Of a DNA stretch of 64,000 nucleotides, positions 34,161 through 43,325 are shown in pieces (within the stretch, counting starts at the first letter, position 1; each line of letters opens with the position of its first letter). Where the stretch lies: positions 1,251,473-1,315,472 of the forward strand of contig NZ_CM000955.1 in NCBI RefSeq assembly GCF_000159695.1, given 5' to 3'. Under the pieces are notes generated by a model. The model saw nothing but the letters and a program-made list of their open reading frames with translations. It was not told the DNA's origin and did no database searches. The stretch comes from Finegoldia magna ATCC 53516 (GTDB lineage: Bacteria; Bacillota; Clostridia; Tissierellales; Peptoniphilaceae). A program made the translations under genes and the position numbers.

Positions 34161-35078
34161 TTGCAGCAGATTTTGATTATGTTTGTGTTCATGGCTATGG
34201 GATATATTTTTGCAAGAACTGGGTTTTTCAGCAGAGAAACCATTCGTGAAATGACAGGTTTTGTAATGTATGTTGTGGGATCAAGTGTTATTATCAACGC
34301 GTTTAATAGACCCGTTACGCCAGTGCTATTGAACAATTTTGGTATGACTGCCTTCGCTGCGGTGGTTTTGATGGGTTCATCTATTTTGATTTCTCATTTT
34401 TTGTTCAAATTCGATAGATTTTCTAAAAACGAAAATTTAAGTACGTACAAGTTTGCATCTGTGTATAGCAATTGTGGTTTCATGGGGATTCCTTTGATTG
34501 AAGCATTGCTTGGAGCTGATGGAACTTTTTTCGCTATTCCTTACTTGGCGGTGTTCAATATTTTGTTGTGGAGTCACGGGATTGGTTTGTACGAAATGAC
34601 TGGAAACGGGAAAATTCAATGGAATAAGGTTGTGAAAAATCCTTGTATTATTTCGTCTGTTTTAGGATTTGTTTTGTTTTTCTTCGGGGTTATTTATAAA
34701 ATGCCGAATGTTGTGACAAAACCTGTTTTTTATTTGGCTAGTATGAATACTCCTCTTAGTATGATAATTATCGGTGCAAATTTCGTGAGTATTACAGAGC
34801 CTTTTCACAAAGACAAAATGGCGTGGGAAGTTTCTTTTATCAGAAATATTTTGTTTCCTTTGATTTATATCGCAATTTTGTTAATTATTCCGATGAATAC
34901 AGATTCAAAGATTGCAACGTTGGCGATGGCATCAGCTCCGATTGCAGGAGTGAGTGTGCTTTTCTGTTTAATGTTTAATAAATCTACGGATTTTCCATCA
35001 AGGGCTTTGTGTTTGTCGACGATATTTTCGGTGGTGACTTTGCCGGTAATAATTTTGATTGGTAGTTTAATCCTTTAA
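34161..35078 (+). CDS. AEC-family transporter
   Basis: This protein of about 305 residues has ten membrane spans and the AEC (auxin efflux carrier) layout: QILIMFVFMAMGYIFARTGFF at the N-terminus, YSNCGFMGIPLIEALLG in the middle and NTPLSMIIIGANF. Such proteins move organic acids or amino acids. The start is uncertain. TTG 34161 lies 24 bases after AAGGAG (34131-34136), whereas the in-frame ATT at 34146 lies nine bases after it and would add MFLVT. It is followed by the ascorbate-type PTS operon. Confidence 0.8.
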   Translation: MQQILIMFVFMAMGYIFARTGFFSRETIREMTGFVMYVVGSSVIINAFNRPVTPVLLNNFGMTAFAAVVLMGSSILISHFLFKFDRFSKNENLSTYKFASVYSNCGFMGIPLIEALLGADGTFFAIPYLAVFNILLWSHGIGLYEMTGNGKIQWNKVVKNPCIISSVLGFVLFFFGVIYKMPNVVTKPVFYLASMNTPLSMIIIGANFVSITEPFHKDKMAWEVSFIRNILFPLIYIAILLIIPMNTDSKIATLAMASAPIAGVSVLFCLMFNKSTDFPSRALCLSTIFSVVTLPVIILIGSLIL

Positions 35079-35135
35079 ATTGGCAAATTTTTTTGAAACG
35101 CATATATAATCTAATGTAAATATATGGTAAAATAA

Positions 35136-35168
35136 GGTTAACAATACTTTTGTTAACCAATATTTTTT
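35136..35168 (+). promoter_or_regulatory. Inverted repeat in the PTS operon leader
   Basis: GGTTAACAA (35136-35144) and TTGTTAACC (35150-35158) form a perfect 9-bp stem with a five-base loop, followed by AATATTTTTTT. It may be an operator, or a leader terminator that needs antitermination. It lies directly before the EIIA ribosome-binding site. Confidence 0.6.
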
Positions 35169-35185
35169 TGTAAAGAGGTGATAGT

Positions 35186-35656
35186 TTGAGCGATTTAATA
35201 AAAAAAGAATTAATACGAATTGAAGATCGTGCAAATGATTGGAAGGATGCAATAAGAATTGCAGCAAAAAGTTTGTTGGACAATGGTTACATTAACGAAC
35301 AATATGTAGAAGACATGATAAAAAGCGTTGAGGATGCGGGCCCATACATTGTGCTTGCTCCGAACATTGCGGTTCCTCATGCACGACCAAACGGCAATGT
35401 AGCCAAAATGGCGATTAGTTTGACAAAATTAAATGAGCCTGTGAATTTTAGAAACGAAGAAGAGGATGAGGACAACTGGGTAAGAATTTTGTTCTGTTTG
35501 GCAGCGGTGGATTCTTCATCACACATTGTGGCACTTCAACAATTGGCAGTGCTTTTGGATTCAGACGAAATTACAGATGAGCTTATTGGCGCAAAATCTG
35601 AAGACGAAATGTTGGATATTATTAACGAAAAATTAGAGGAGGGAAATGATGATTAA
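35186..35656 (+). CDS. PTS EIIA component (mannitol/ascorbate type)
   Basis: This 156-residue EIIA domain has the phospho-acceptor His in NIAVPHARPNGNV (about residue 70) and the conserved LFCLAAVDSSSHIVALQQLAVLL segment (in two parts). It accepts phosphate from HPr and passes it to EIIB. The start is TTG at 35186 after GAGGTGA. The stop overlaps the EIIB start. Together with the next two genes it matches the UlaC-UlaB-UlaA set. Confidence 0.85.
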   Translation: MSDLIKKELIRIEDRANDWKDAIRIAAKSLLDNGYINEQYVEDMIKSVEDAGPYIVLAPNIAVPHARPNGNVAKMAISLTKLNEPVNFRNEEEDEDNWVRILFCLAAVDSSSHIVALQQLAVLLDSDEITDELIGAKSEDEMLDIINEKLEEGNDD

Positions 35657-35924
35657 TATTGTTACTGTATGTGGAAACGGAATTGGAAGTAGTCTTCTTT
35701 TGAAAATGAAAGTGGAAGCTATTTGCAAGGATATGGGAATTGAAGCTAACGTAGAATCTTGTGATTCTAACGCAGCTGTAGGAAAAGGCGCTGACCTTTT
35801 TGTAACTGTTAAGGAATTTAAGTCAATTTTTTCAGATGATCAAAAAGTAGCCATAGTAAAAAGCTACACTAACAGAAAGAAAATCGAAGAAGATTTGGTT
35901 CCTGTTTTAGAAGAATTCAAATAA
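35646..35924 (+). CDS. PTS EIIB component (ascorbate type)
   Basis: This 92-residue EIIB protein carries the active-site cysteine in VTVCGNGIGSSLLLKM near the N-terminus, the usual loop of the ascorbate/lactose-type EIIB. Two adjacent ATG codons (35646 and 35649) can start it; GAGGGAAA precedes them. It overlaps the EIIA gene. Confidence 0.88.
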   Translation: MMINIVTVCGNGIGSSLLLKMKVEAICKDMGIEANVESCDSNAAVGKGADLFVTVKEFKSIFSDDQKVAIVKSYTNRKKIEEDLVPVLEEFK

Positions 35925-35952
35925 ATTGATTTAAAAAATTAAGGAGGAATTT

Positions 35953-37311
35953 ATGGGATTTTTAAATGTTTTAAAAGACATTCTATCTGAGCCTGCGTTT
36001 TTGATGGGTCTTATCGCAATGGTAGGTCTTATCGCACTTAAAAAACCAGCTCACAAGGTAATGACTGGTACATTGGGTCCTATTTTGGGATATTTAATGT
36101 TGGCTGCAGGTGCTAATGTCATCACGACTAACTTGGATCCATTGAGTCAAATGATTCAACACGGATTCAACATCACAGGTGTTGTTCCTAATAACGAAGC
36201 CATCACATCTGTTGCGCAAAAAGTTTTGGGCGTAGAAACAATGTCAATTTTGTTAGTAGGACTTATTTTTAACTTATTAATAGCAAGATTTACAAGATAC
36301 AAATACATTTTCTTAACTGGTCACCACAGCTTCTTCATGGCTTGTCTATTGTCAGCAACTTTAGGTGCAATCGGATTTAAGGGCGTGGCTTTGGTATTGG
36401 CTGGTGGATTTATATTGGGAGCTTGGAGTTCAATTTCTCCAGCAATCGGACAAAAATACACTTTGAAAGCTACTGACGGAGACGAAATCGCACTTGGTCA
36501 CTTCGGATCATTGGGATATTATTTGTCAGCTTTTATCGGTTCATTAGTTGGAAAAGATTCCAAATCAACTGAAGATATCGAAATTCCAGAAAAATGGGGT
36601 TTCTTGAGAAATACTACAATTTCAACAGCGTTGACAATGATTGTGTTCTATTTAATCGCAAGTATCAAAGCTGGTCCTGATTTTGTCGGCAAACTGTCTA
36701 ACGGACAAAACCCATATTTGTTTGCAATCATCTCTGCGTTAAACTTCGCAGTTGGTGTAGCAATCGTATATGCAGGTGTTAGAATGATTTTAGCAGATTT
36801 GATTCCTGCATTCGAAGGAATTGCTACAAAACTTATTCCTAACTCTGTTCCTGCAGTTGACTGTGCAGTATTCTTCCCATACGCACCAACAGCAGTTATT
36901 TTGGGATTTGCATGTAGTTTTGTAGGCGGATTAATCGGTATGTTTATTTTGGGAGCTATCGGTGGAGTATTAATTATTCCAGGACTTGTTCCTCACTTCT
37001 TCTGCGGTGCAACTGCTGGTATTTACGGTAATGCAACTGGTGGTAGAAGAGGAGCTATGGTGGGTTCATTCATCAACGGATTATTCTTGGCATTCTTACC
37101 AGCATTCTTACTTCCAGTTTTAGGACAATTAGGATTTAACAATACAACATTCGGGGATTTTGACTTCGGAGTTTTGGGAATTTTATTAGGAAAAATCGGA
37201 AATGCTATGGGTAATGTCGGAGTGTATATCATTATCGCAGTTTTATTAGTAGCGTTAATCGCTCCATCAATAATTACAAAGAAAGATACTGCAATTAACA
37301 ACGAACAATAA
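35953..37311 (+). CDS. PTS EIIC component, UlaA/SgaT family
   Basis: This 452-residue membrane protein has about eleven spans and the UlaA-type features: GPILGYLMLAAGANVI near residue 45, the TGHHSFFMA loop and PAIGQKYTLKATDGDEIALGHFGS. Proteins of this family transport L-ascorbate or a related sugar acid with phosphorylation. AAGGAGG precedes the ATG. No ascorbate-lactonase or decarboxylase genes follow, only a transaldolase, so the real substrate may be another sugar. Confidence 0.85.
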   Translation: MGFLNVLKDILSEPAFLMGLIAMVGLIALKKPAHKVMTGTLGPILGYLMLAAGANVITTNLDPLSQMIQHGFNITGVVPNNEAITSVAQKVLGVETMSILLVGLIFNLLIARFTRYKYIFLTGHHSFFMACLLSATLGAIGFKGVALVLAGGFILGAWSSISPAIGQKYTLKATDGDEIALGHFGSLGYYLSAFIGSLVGKDSKSTEDIEIPEKWGFLRNTTISTALTMIVFYLIASIKAGPDFVGKLSNGQNPYLFAIISALNFAVGVAIVYAGVRMILADLIPAFEGIATKLIPNSVPAVDCAVFFPYAPTAVILGFACSFVGGLIGMFILGAIGGVLIIPGLVPHFFCGATAGIYGNATGGRRGAMVGSFINGLFLAFLPAFLLPVLGQLGFNNTTFGDFDFGVLGILLGKIGNAMGNVGVYIIIAVLLVALIAPSIITKKDTAINNEQ

Positions 37312-37344
37312 TTCACATTTTACTACACGAAAAGAGAGGTTGAA

Positions 37345-38055
37345 ATGGAGAAAATTAATACAAAAATTTATTCAGACGGTGCAGTCTTAGAAGATATGTT
37401 AGAATCATTGGCATCAAAAAAAGTAACTGGATTTACAACTAATCCATCTTTGATGAAAAAAGCTGGAATCACAGATTACGTTGAATTTGCCAAGAAAGTT
37501 TTAGAAGAAATCACAGGATATCCAGTATCATTTGAAGTATTTGCAGATGATTTGGAAACTATGGAAAAAGAAGCAGACAAAATCTCTTCATTAGGAGACA
37601 ATGTTTACGTCAAAATTCCTGTGACTACAAGTAATGGAACATCAACTGCTCCACTATTGAAAAAACTTAGCTCAAAAGGAATTAAACTTAACGTAACAGC
37701 AATCTTCACAGTGGATCAAGTAAGAGAAGTCGTAGACAACTTGACAGAAGGAGTGCCTAGCATCGTTTCAGTATTTGCTGGAAGAATTGCAGACACTGGA
37801 GTTGATCCAATGCCAATCATGAAAGAATCCTTGGAAATTTGCAAAACTAAAAAAGGTTGTGAATTGTTGTGGGCATCTCCAAGAGAAGTGTTCAACATTT
37901 ACCAAGCAAATGAATTGGGAGTAGACATCATCACATGTACTCCTGCAATCATCAAGAAACTTTCATTGATGGGAAAAGATTTAAACGAATATTCACTAGA
38001 CACAGTGAAAACATTCTGCAAAGACTCAAAAGAATTAGGATTTTCAATCCTTTAA
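37345..38055 (+). CDS. Transaldolase-like protein (TalC/FSA subfamily)
   Basis: This 236-residue small transaldolase has TTNPSLMKKAG (about 33-43), SFEVFADD, the Schiff-base lysine in VYVKIPVT (about residue 91), LNVTAIFTVDQ and VSVFAGRIADTG. Length and motifs match the fructose-6-phosphate aldolase/transaldolase group. It follows the PTS genes by 33 bp with its own RBS (GAGAGG) and probably channels the imported sugar phosphate into the pentose phosphate pathway. Confidence 0.85.
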   Translation: MEKINTKIYSDGAVLEDMLESLASKKVTGFTTNPSLMKKAGITDYVEFAKKVLEEITGYPVSFEVFADDLETMEKEADKISSLGDNVYVKIPVTTSNGTSTAPLLKKLSSKGIKLNVTAIFTVDQVREVVDNLTEGVPSIVSVFAGRIADTGVDPMPIMKESLEICKTKKGCELLWASPREVFNIYQANELGVDIITCTPAIIKKLSLMGKDLNEYSLDTVKTFCKDSKELGFSIL

Positions 38056-38062
38056 TAAATAC

Positions 38063-38090
38063 AAGAGCTCATAAAAGTGGGCTCTTTTTT
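38063..38090 (+). terminator. Terminator of the PTS/transaldolase operon
   Basis: AAGAGC pairs with GCTCTT, followed by T residues. Confidence 0.75.
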
Positions 38091-38164
38091 CGTGAAATAA
38101 TTGAAAAACCATGATGCAAAGGATAAAGAGAAAAACCATCATGCACGAATATCTAGACTACGCG

Positions 38165-38435
38165 CAACAATCGCGCACGAATATCTTGGTGAAAATTTAA
38201 TAATCTTATTCAGACACAACACAGATCAAGCATTTTGCACGAATATCTAGACTACAAAAATAAATAAATTCTAAGCTTGTGAACCTAAAATTGTGAACTC
38301 GTGCTACGCACTCAGACAGCACAATTTTTTAACGGTTCACTTCACTTGAATTTATGATTATTTTCTCCGTATGATATTCTTAGCAAAAAGGCTTGACTGT
38401 TTACATAAATTGAGGATATTCAGCTGGATTGTTTG
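38165..38435 (+). repeat. Fold-back element copy E inside a class-K shell
   Basis: Copy E has ends GAATATC (38241-38247) and GATATTC (38373-38379), inner stem GTGAACC/GGTTCAC, and outer arms ACAGATCAAGCATTTTGC and GCAAAAAGGCTTGACTGT. Around it lie fragments of the other class: left GAATATCTTGGTGAAAATTT (38179 onward) and right GATATTCAGCTGGATTGTTT (38415 onward), as if E had replaced the centre of a class-K element. Confidence 0.75.
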
Positions 38436-38507
38436 ATTAAACGGACACAAGGATGATTGCAGAGTGAATTTTAGCAAACTAAATTATACAGTCTTTGGTG
38501 ACAAGTT

Positions 38508-38545
38508 AAAAGGCTAAGAGCAGAGATGCTCTTAGCCTTTTTAAT
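38508..38545. terminator. Strong hairpin terminator downstream of the RelBE pair
   Basis: AAAAGGCTAAGAGCA (38508-38522) and TGCTCTTAGCCTTTT (38527-38541) pair perfectly over 15 bp. It can serve the minus-strand RelB/RelE operon. Confidence 0.8.
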
Positions 38546-38719
38546 TTAATTAATTATATAATGACATCTTTCAATTGGTCTGACGTATCTTTTATGGTAC
38601 GGGAATATGTGTATAAAAAAAGGACAGTTAAGAATGAAACAAGAAATTTTGAAAAGATTATAAACAGCAGTTAATGCAATTTCTAATCATTACATCAACC
38701 TCATAAATTCCAATTTGCT

Positions 38720-39055
38720 CTACTTATCGTATTTTGTGTATTTGTTAAGTTGAACATCAATATCACGACCTAAATACATCACTCGCATGATTGAAACTGT
38801 TGTATCATCATTATCTACAATATATAGAATGCAATAATTATCTACCGGAACAATATGAAGTCCACGACTTTTCCACGGTTCGCTATCATAAAAACGATGG
38901 CGCTCTGGCATATCGTGAAGACTCATAATACACTTTTCAATTCTGTCCAGTTGACCATTGGCATTCTCAGGTGACTGCAATTCGTAGGCAATATATTCAT
39001 ATATATTACGAATATCATTATCAGCTTGGTCAGTAATTTTGATTTCATAAATCAT
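38720..39055 (-). CDS. RelE/ParE-family toxin
   Basis: This 111-residue protein has the RelE/ParE pattern: YEIKITDQADNDIRNIYEYIA at the N-terminus, MPERHRFYDSEPWKSRGLHIVPVDNYCILYIVDN (in two parts) and VSIMRVMYLGRDIDVQL at the end. It should inhibit translation or gyrase when free; which one cannot be told. Its start overlaps the antitoxin stop (ATGA), the usual arrangement with the antitoxin first. Confidence 0.85.
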   Translation of the reverse strand: MIYEIKITDQADNDIRNIYEYIAYELQSPENANGQLDRIEKCIMSLHDMPERHRFYDSEPWKSRGLHIVPVDNYCILYIVDNDDTTVSIMRVMYLGRDIDVQLNKYTKYDK

Positions 39056-39360
39056 AGGTTGTAATCCTTACGGATGTCTGCAAAAACTGCGCTTGCTTCT
39101 CTTGTTCTTCCTGCTTTGATATCCGCATATCCTTTCTCAAGCTCTTCGTTCAGTTCTGTTTCTGATAAAAAGGACATATCTACAGGACGAGAAGATGGCA
39201 ATTTCACTTCAAAAGGAAGTCCTCTCTGAAGAATTATCTGTTTATAAAACATATTAATAGCACTGGATGCAGGAATACCAAGTGCAGATAAAATACTTTC
39301 TGCCTTTTCTTTTACCTCTGGTTCAATACGAGCATAAAGATTTGCTGATTTTGCTGCCAT
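39052..39360 (-). CDS. RelB/DinJ-family antitoxin
   Basis: This 102-residue protein has a ribbon-helix-helix N-terminus (SANLYARIEPEVKEKAESIL, then SALGIPASSAINMFYKQII) typical of RelB/DinJ, and a C-terminal toxin-binding tail. The start is the ATG at 39360, eight bases after AGGTGG; an in-frame ATG at 39372 has no site. The base composition and codon choice are less AT-biased than the neighbours, which fits horizontal gain. The pair sits between copies of the fold-back repeat. Confidence 0.85.
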   Translation of the reverse strand: MAAKSANLYARIEPEVKEKAESILSALGIPASSAINMFYKQIILQRGLPFEVKLPSSRPVDMSFLSETELNEELEKGYADIKAGRTREASAVFADIRKDYNL

Positions 39361-39509
39361 ATAAAGCACCACCTTTCTGAAATTTTTATAATATTATTAT
39401 ATCAAAATGTGCGTACAACAGCAATACAAATAACATATATTCTAGTTTAATCATCTTATTCGCAAGAAATCACAGATCAAGCATTTTGCACGAATATCTA
39501 GGCTACGGC

Positions 39510-39670
39510 AACAATCGCGCACGAATATCTTGGTGAAAATTTAATAATCTTATTCGCTCAGCCTCACTGCGAAAATCTTCTATGTAGGCAAACGAAATGA
39601 AGATTTTCTTGTTCGAAGCGTCGCTCATAAGAAACATTAAATTTTCTATGATGATATTCAGCTTGATTGT
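39510..39670 (+). repeat. Fold-back element, divergent class K
   Basis: Ends GAATATC (39523-39529) and GATATTC (39653-39659) are the same as in the other class, but the inside differs: stems GAAAATTTAAT/ATTAAATTTTC, TCTTAT/ATAAGA and GAAAATCTTC/GAAGATTTTC. Outer arms CAATCGCGC and GCTTGATTG pair partly. Fragments of the same class flank copy E. Confidence 0.75.
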
Positions 39671-39737
39671 TTGCTTAAAGGTTTCGCAGGATTTAGAAAT
39701 GCAGGACAAATGTAGATTACAACCTTCGCAAGAAATC

Positions 39738-39920
39738 ACAGATCAAGCATTTTGCACGAATATCTAGACTACAAAAATAAATAAATTCTAAGCTTGTGAA
39801 CCTAAAATCGTGAACTCGTGCTACGCACTCAGGCAGCACAATTTTTTAACGGTTCACTTCACTTGAATTTATACATATTTTTTCCGTATGATATTCTTAG
39901 CAAAAAGGCTTGACTGTTTG
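39738..39920 (+). repeat. Fold-back intergenic element, copy F
   Basis: Nearly identical to copy E, including outer arms. Ends GAATATC (39758-39764) and GATATTC (39890-39896), inner stem GTGAACC/GGTTCAC. The stretch from here to secA (39921-40162) holds the secA promoter and nothing else recognised. Confidence 0.8.
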
Positions 39921-40093
39921 CATAAATTCAAATTATTCTTATTTTCGATCGTTTGCTTGAGTTTTTTTTCGATGATTGCAGAGTGTATTTTAACTTAAAC
40001 GGGGAAAGAGGAAGGACTTGCACCTAAAATTATATGCTCTGTAATTTATTGGAAAATTTTATAAGTGATTTCCTTTAAATGTTGATGTTTTTG

Positions 40094-40122
40094 TTGTAAA
40101 TGATATGTTTTAATGTTAAAAT
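40094..40122 (+). promoter_or_regulatory. Promoter of secA
   Basis: TTGTAA (40094-40099) and TAAAAT (40117-40122) are 17 bp apart, 41 bp upstream of the start. Confidence 0.6.
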
Positions 40123-40162
40123 AAAAGGTAGTATTTATAGATATTAAAGTAAGGAGATTTAT

Positions 40163-42892
40163 ATGGGAGTATTTGAATCTATTTTTGGCTCAGCTAATAA
40201 AAAAGAGCTAAAGAAAATAGAACCAATTATTAAAAAAATTGAATCATATGATAAGTCTATGCAACAATTATCAGATGATGAATTAAAGCATAAAACTGTT
40301 GAATTCAAGGAAAGATTAAAAAACGGAGAAACTTTGGATGATATTTTGCCAGAAGCGTTTGCTGTAGTTAGAGAAGCCAGCTACAGAGTTTTGGGTATGA
40401 AACAATATCGTGTGCAATTAATCGGTGGTGTTGTATTACACCAAGGTAGAATTGCAGAAATGAAAACTGGTGAAGGTAAGACTTTGGTTGCAACTTTACC
40501 TGCATATTTGAATGCGCTTAGTGGTAAGGGCGTTCACGTGGTTACTGTCAATGATTATCTTGCAAAGAGAGATAAGGAATGGATGGGAAAAGTTCACGAA
40601 TTTTTAGGATTAACTGTAGGCGTTATCGTTTATGGTTTGGACAATGATGAAAGACGTGAAAACTACGCTTGTGACATTACTTACGGTACTAATAACCAAT
40701 ACGGTTTCGACTATTTGCGTGACAACATGGTTATTTACAAAAAAGACAAGGTTCAAAGAGGCCTTAACTTTGCAATCGTGGACGAAGTTGACTCTATCTT
40801 AATAGATGAAGCTAGAACTCCACTTATTATTTCTGGTCAAGGCGACGAATCCACAGATATGTACATGAGAGCAAATATGTTTGCTAATGGTTTGACTGGA
40901 CGTATTATGGATCCAGAAGAAGACAAGCCAGATATTTTCGATCGTGAATTCAAGGATGAAACTGTTGATTTCTTGGTTGACGAAAAGAGAAAAACTGCCA
41001 GTCTTACAGAAATTGGTACTAAAAAAGCCGAAGAATATTTTGGCGTGGAAAACTTGTCTGACCCTAATAACATGGAATTAGCTCACCACATTAACCAAGC
41101 TTTGAAGGCTAACAATACAATGAAACGTGATATTGATTACGTAGTAAAAGATGACGAAATCCTTATCGTTGATGAATTTACTGGTCGTATCATGGAAGGT
41201 AGAAGATATTCTGATGGTCTTCACCAAGCTATAGAAGCAAAAGAAGGTGTTGAAGTTAAGAGCGAATCTAAAACTTTGGCAACAGTTACATTCCAAAACT
41301 ACTTCAGAATGTACAACAAATTAAGTGGTATGACTGGTACTGCCAAGACTGAAGAAGCAGAATTCAATGAAATTTACAAGATGGACGTTGTTGAAATCCC
41401 TACTAACAAACCAGTAGCCAGAGTTGACGAACAAGACAGAGTATACATCAACGAAAACGCTAAGTTCAACGCAATCGTTGAAGAAATAAAAGAAATTCAT
41501 AAGACTGGACAACCAATTCTAGTTGGTACTATTTCAATTGAAGTTTCAGAAAAGTTGTCCAAATTGTTGAAGAAAAATGGAATCAAACACGACGTATTGA
41601 ACGCTAAGCAACACGAACGTGAAGCAGAAATTGTAGCACAAGCAGGTATGTTTGACAAAGTTACTATCGCAACAAACATGGCAGGTCGTGGTACCGACAT
41701 TCTTTTAGGTGGTAACCCAGATTTCTTAGCAAAACACGATATGAAAAAACAAGGTTACGGCGAATACGTAATCGAAAGTTTGGATTCATTCTTGCCAAGT
41801 ACAGACGAAGAATTAGTTGCAGCAAGAAATGTATACAACGAATTATACAAAAAATACAAGAAAATGACTGACGAAGATAAGAAGAAAGTTCTTGAAGTCG
41901 GAGGATTATATATAATTGGTACTGAACGTCACGAATCACGTCGTATCGACAACCAATTGCGTGGTCGTTCTGGCCGTCAAGGAGACCCTGGTAAATCAAG
42001 ATTCTTCGTATCATTAGGAGACAACTTAATGAGATTGTTCGGTGGAGAAACTATCCAAAAATACGCTGAATCTGGCAAATTCCCAGAAGACGAACCAATG
42101 GAATTCAGAACAATCACTAAAGCAATCGAAAGAGCGCAAACAAAAGTTGAATCTAATAACTTTGGTATCAGAAAGAACGTATTGAAATACGACGACGTTA
42201 TGAATGCACAACGTAAAGTAATTTATACTGAAAGAGATAAAGTACTTGACGGAGAAGACATGCACGAATCTATCGTGGCTATGATTAAGGACATCATTGC
42301 TAATGCAATTGACACATATTGCCAAGATCCAAAATCAGAAAATTGGGAAATGGAAGCGTTGATGACATATCTTAACACATTCATTCCAGAAGGAACATTG
42401 GATCTTACAAGACTTAACAGCTACAACAAGAAAACTTTCACAGATTATGTAACACAAAAAGCATTGGAAGTTTATGGAGAAAAAGAAGAAGCCATCGGCA
42501 AAGAAAAATTCAGAGAAATCGAACGTGTAATTCTTCTTATGGTTGTAGATAGAAAATGGATGGATCACATTGATGCGATGGATCAATTGCGTCAAGGTAT
42601 CGGTCTAAGAGCGTTCGGTCAACAAGACCCAGTAAGAGCTTACAACAATGAAGGTTTCGAAATGTTTGAAGATATGAACCACTCTATAAAAGAAGACACA
42701 GTTAGAGGAATGTTCAACGTTCAACCAGTTGAAGAAATCGAAAGAAAACAAGTTGCTCACGAAACATCAGCAACAGGTGGAGAAGAAGAAATTAACAAAC
42801 CAGTAGTTAAAGGTAAGAAGATCGGTAGAAACGATCCATGTCCATGCGGAAGTGGTAAGAAATACAAAAACTGCTGTGGTAAAAATAGATAA
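40163..42892 (+). CDS. secA: Preprotein translocase ATPase SecA
   Basis: This 909-residue motor drives secretory proteins through SecYEG. Motifs: Q-motif/Walker [20 protein letters not shown] (about 100), DEAD-like [19 protein letters not shown] (about 210), preprotein cross-linking domain, [66 protein letters not shown], helical scaffold with [21 protein letters not shown], and the C-terminal zinc tail [19 protein letters not shown] precedes the ATG. It is the general housekeeping SecA and handles the large exported proteins seen in this window. Confidence 0.97.
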   Translation: MGVFESIFGSANKKELKKIEPIIKKIESYDKSMQQLSDDELKHKTVEFKERLKNGETLDDILPEAFAVVREASYRVLGMKQYRVQLIGGVVLHQGRIAEMKTGEGKTLVATLPAYLNALSGKGVHVVTVNDYLAKRDKEWMGKVHEFLGLTVGVIVYGLDNDERRENYACDITYGTNNQYGFDYLRDNMVIYKKDKVQRGLNFAIVDEVDSILIDEARTPLIISGQGDESTDMYMRANMFANGLTGRIMDPEEDKPDIFDREFKDETVDFLVDEKRKTASLTEIGTKKAEEYFGVENLSDPNNMELAHHINQALKANNTMKRDIDYVVKDDEILIVDEFTGRIMEGRRYSDGLHQAIEAKEGVEVKSESKTLATVTFQNYFRMYNKLSGMTGTAKTEEAEFNEIYKMDVVEIPTNKPVARVDEQDRVYINENAKFNAIVEEIKEIHKTGQPILVGTISIEVSEKLSKLLKKNGIKHDVLNAKQHEREAEIVAQAGMFDKVTIATNMAGRGTDILLGGNPDFLAKHDMKKQGYGEYVIESLDSFLPSTDEELVAARNVYNELYKKYKKMTDEDKKKVLEVGGLYIIGTERHESRRIDNQLRGRSGRQGDPGKSRFFVSLGDNLMRLFGGETIQKYAESGKFPEDEPMEFRTITKAIERAQTKVESNNFGIRKNVLKYDDVMNAQRKVIYTERDKVLDGEDMHESIVAMIKDIIANAIDTYCQDPKSENWEMEALMTYLNTFIPEGTLDLTRLNSYNKKTFTDYVTQKALEVYGEKEEAIGKEKFREIERVILLMVVDRKWMDHIDAMDQLRQGIGLRAFGQQDPVRAYNNEGFEMFEDMNHSIKEDTVRGMFNVQPVEEIERKQVAHETSATGGEEEINKPVVKGKKIGRNDPCPCGSGKKYKNCCGKNR

Positions 42893-42952
42893 AAATAAAT
42901 AGTGGATAAGGGCGAAGTAAATTAGCCAGGGTGAAATGTTTGTTTGTGAATA

Positions 42953-43140
42953 TTAAACATCAAACATTTATAGCTTAGGATATCATACGGAAAAAATTGT
43001 GTTAATTTCAAATTGAAGAACACCGTTAAAAAATCGGACCGCCCGAGCGAAAGCGAGGCTTGCGATTTTAGGTGTTCGAAATTATGAAATTGCCAATTTT
43101 TGTAGTCAGATATCCGTGCTATAAAGTTTGATGTTAACAG
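42953..43140 (-). repeat. Fold-back intergenic element, copy G
   Basis: Ends GGATATC (42978-42984) and GATATCC (43109-43115), inner stem GAACACC/GGTGTTC. Outer arms TTAAACATCAAACATTTATA (from 42953) and TATAAAGTTTGATGTTAACA pair over about 18 bp. A second copy of the right arm (GATATCCGTGCTATAAAGTT) lies at 43192-43211. Confidence 0.8.
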
Positions 43141-43268
43141 TTGAACAACTTAGCATAAGAATAAATACTTCTTAGAATGCGAAAAGGTAGATATCCGTGC
43201 TATAAAGTTTGGTGTCATTTATCAAACTTTTCAAACACCACCACTATTATAATAACAAATACAAACAC

Positions 43269-43293
43269 AAAGGAGGAGAAATCCTCCTTTTTT
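43269..43293 (+). terminator. Terminator-type hairpin in the prfB leader
   Basis: AAAGGAGGA (43269-43277) pairs with TCCTCCTTT (43282-43290), followed by T residues, 33 bp before the prfB start. It may simply end upstream read-through or may act as an attenuator. Confidence 0.65.
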
Positions 43294-43325
43294 GTTCAAA
43301 AAATATATGCAATTGGAGGATAAAA

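Noticed and set aside
39503..39739. Minus-strand frame of 78 codons in the repeat region
   Set aside because: It runs through the fold-back element and has no ribosome-binding site or recognisable product.
38152..39900. Intergenic repeats as a CRISPR array
   Set aside because: Copies are about 180 bp, palindromic, scattered over 36 kb and lack regular spacers or cas genes.
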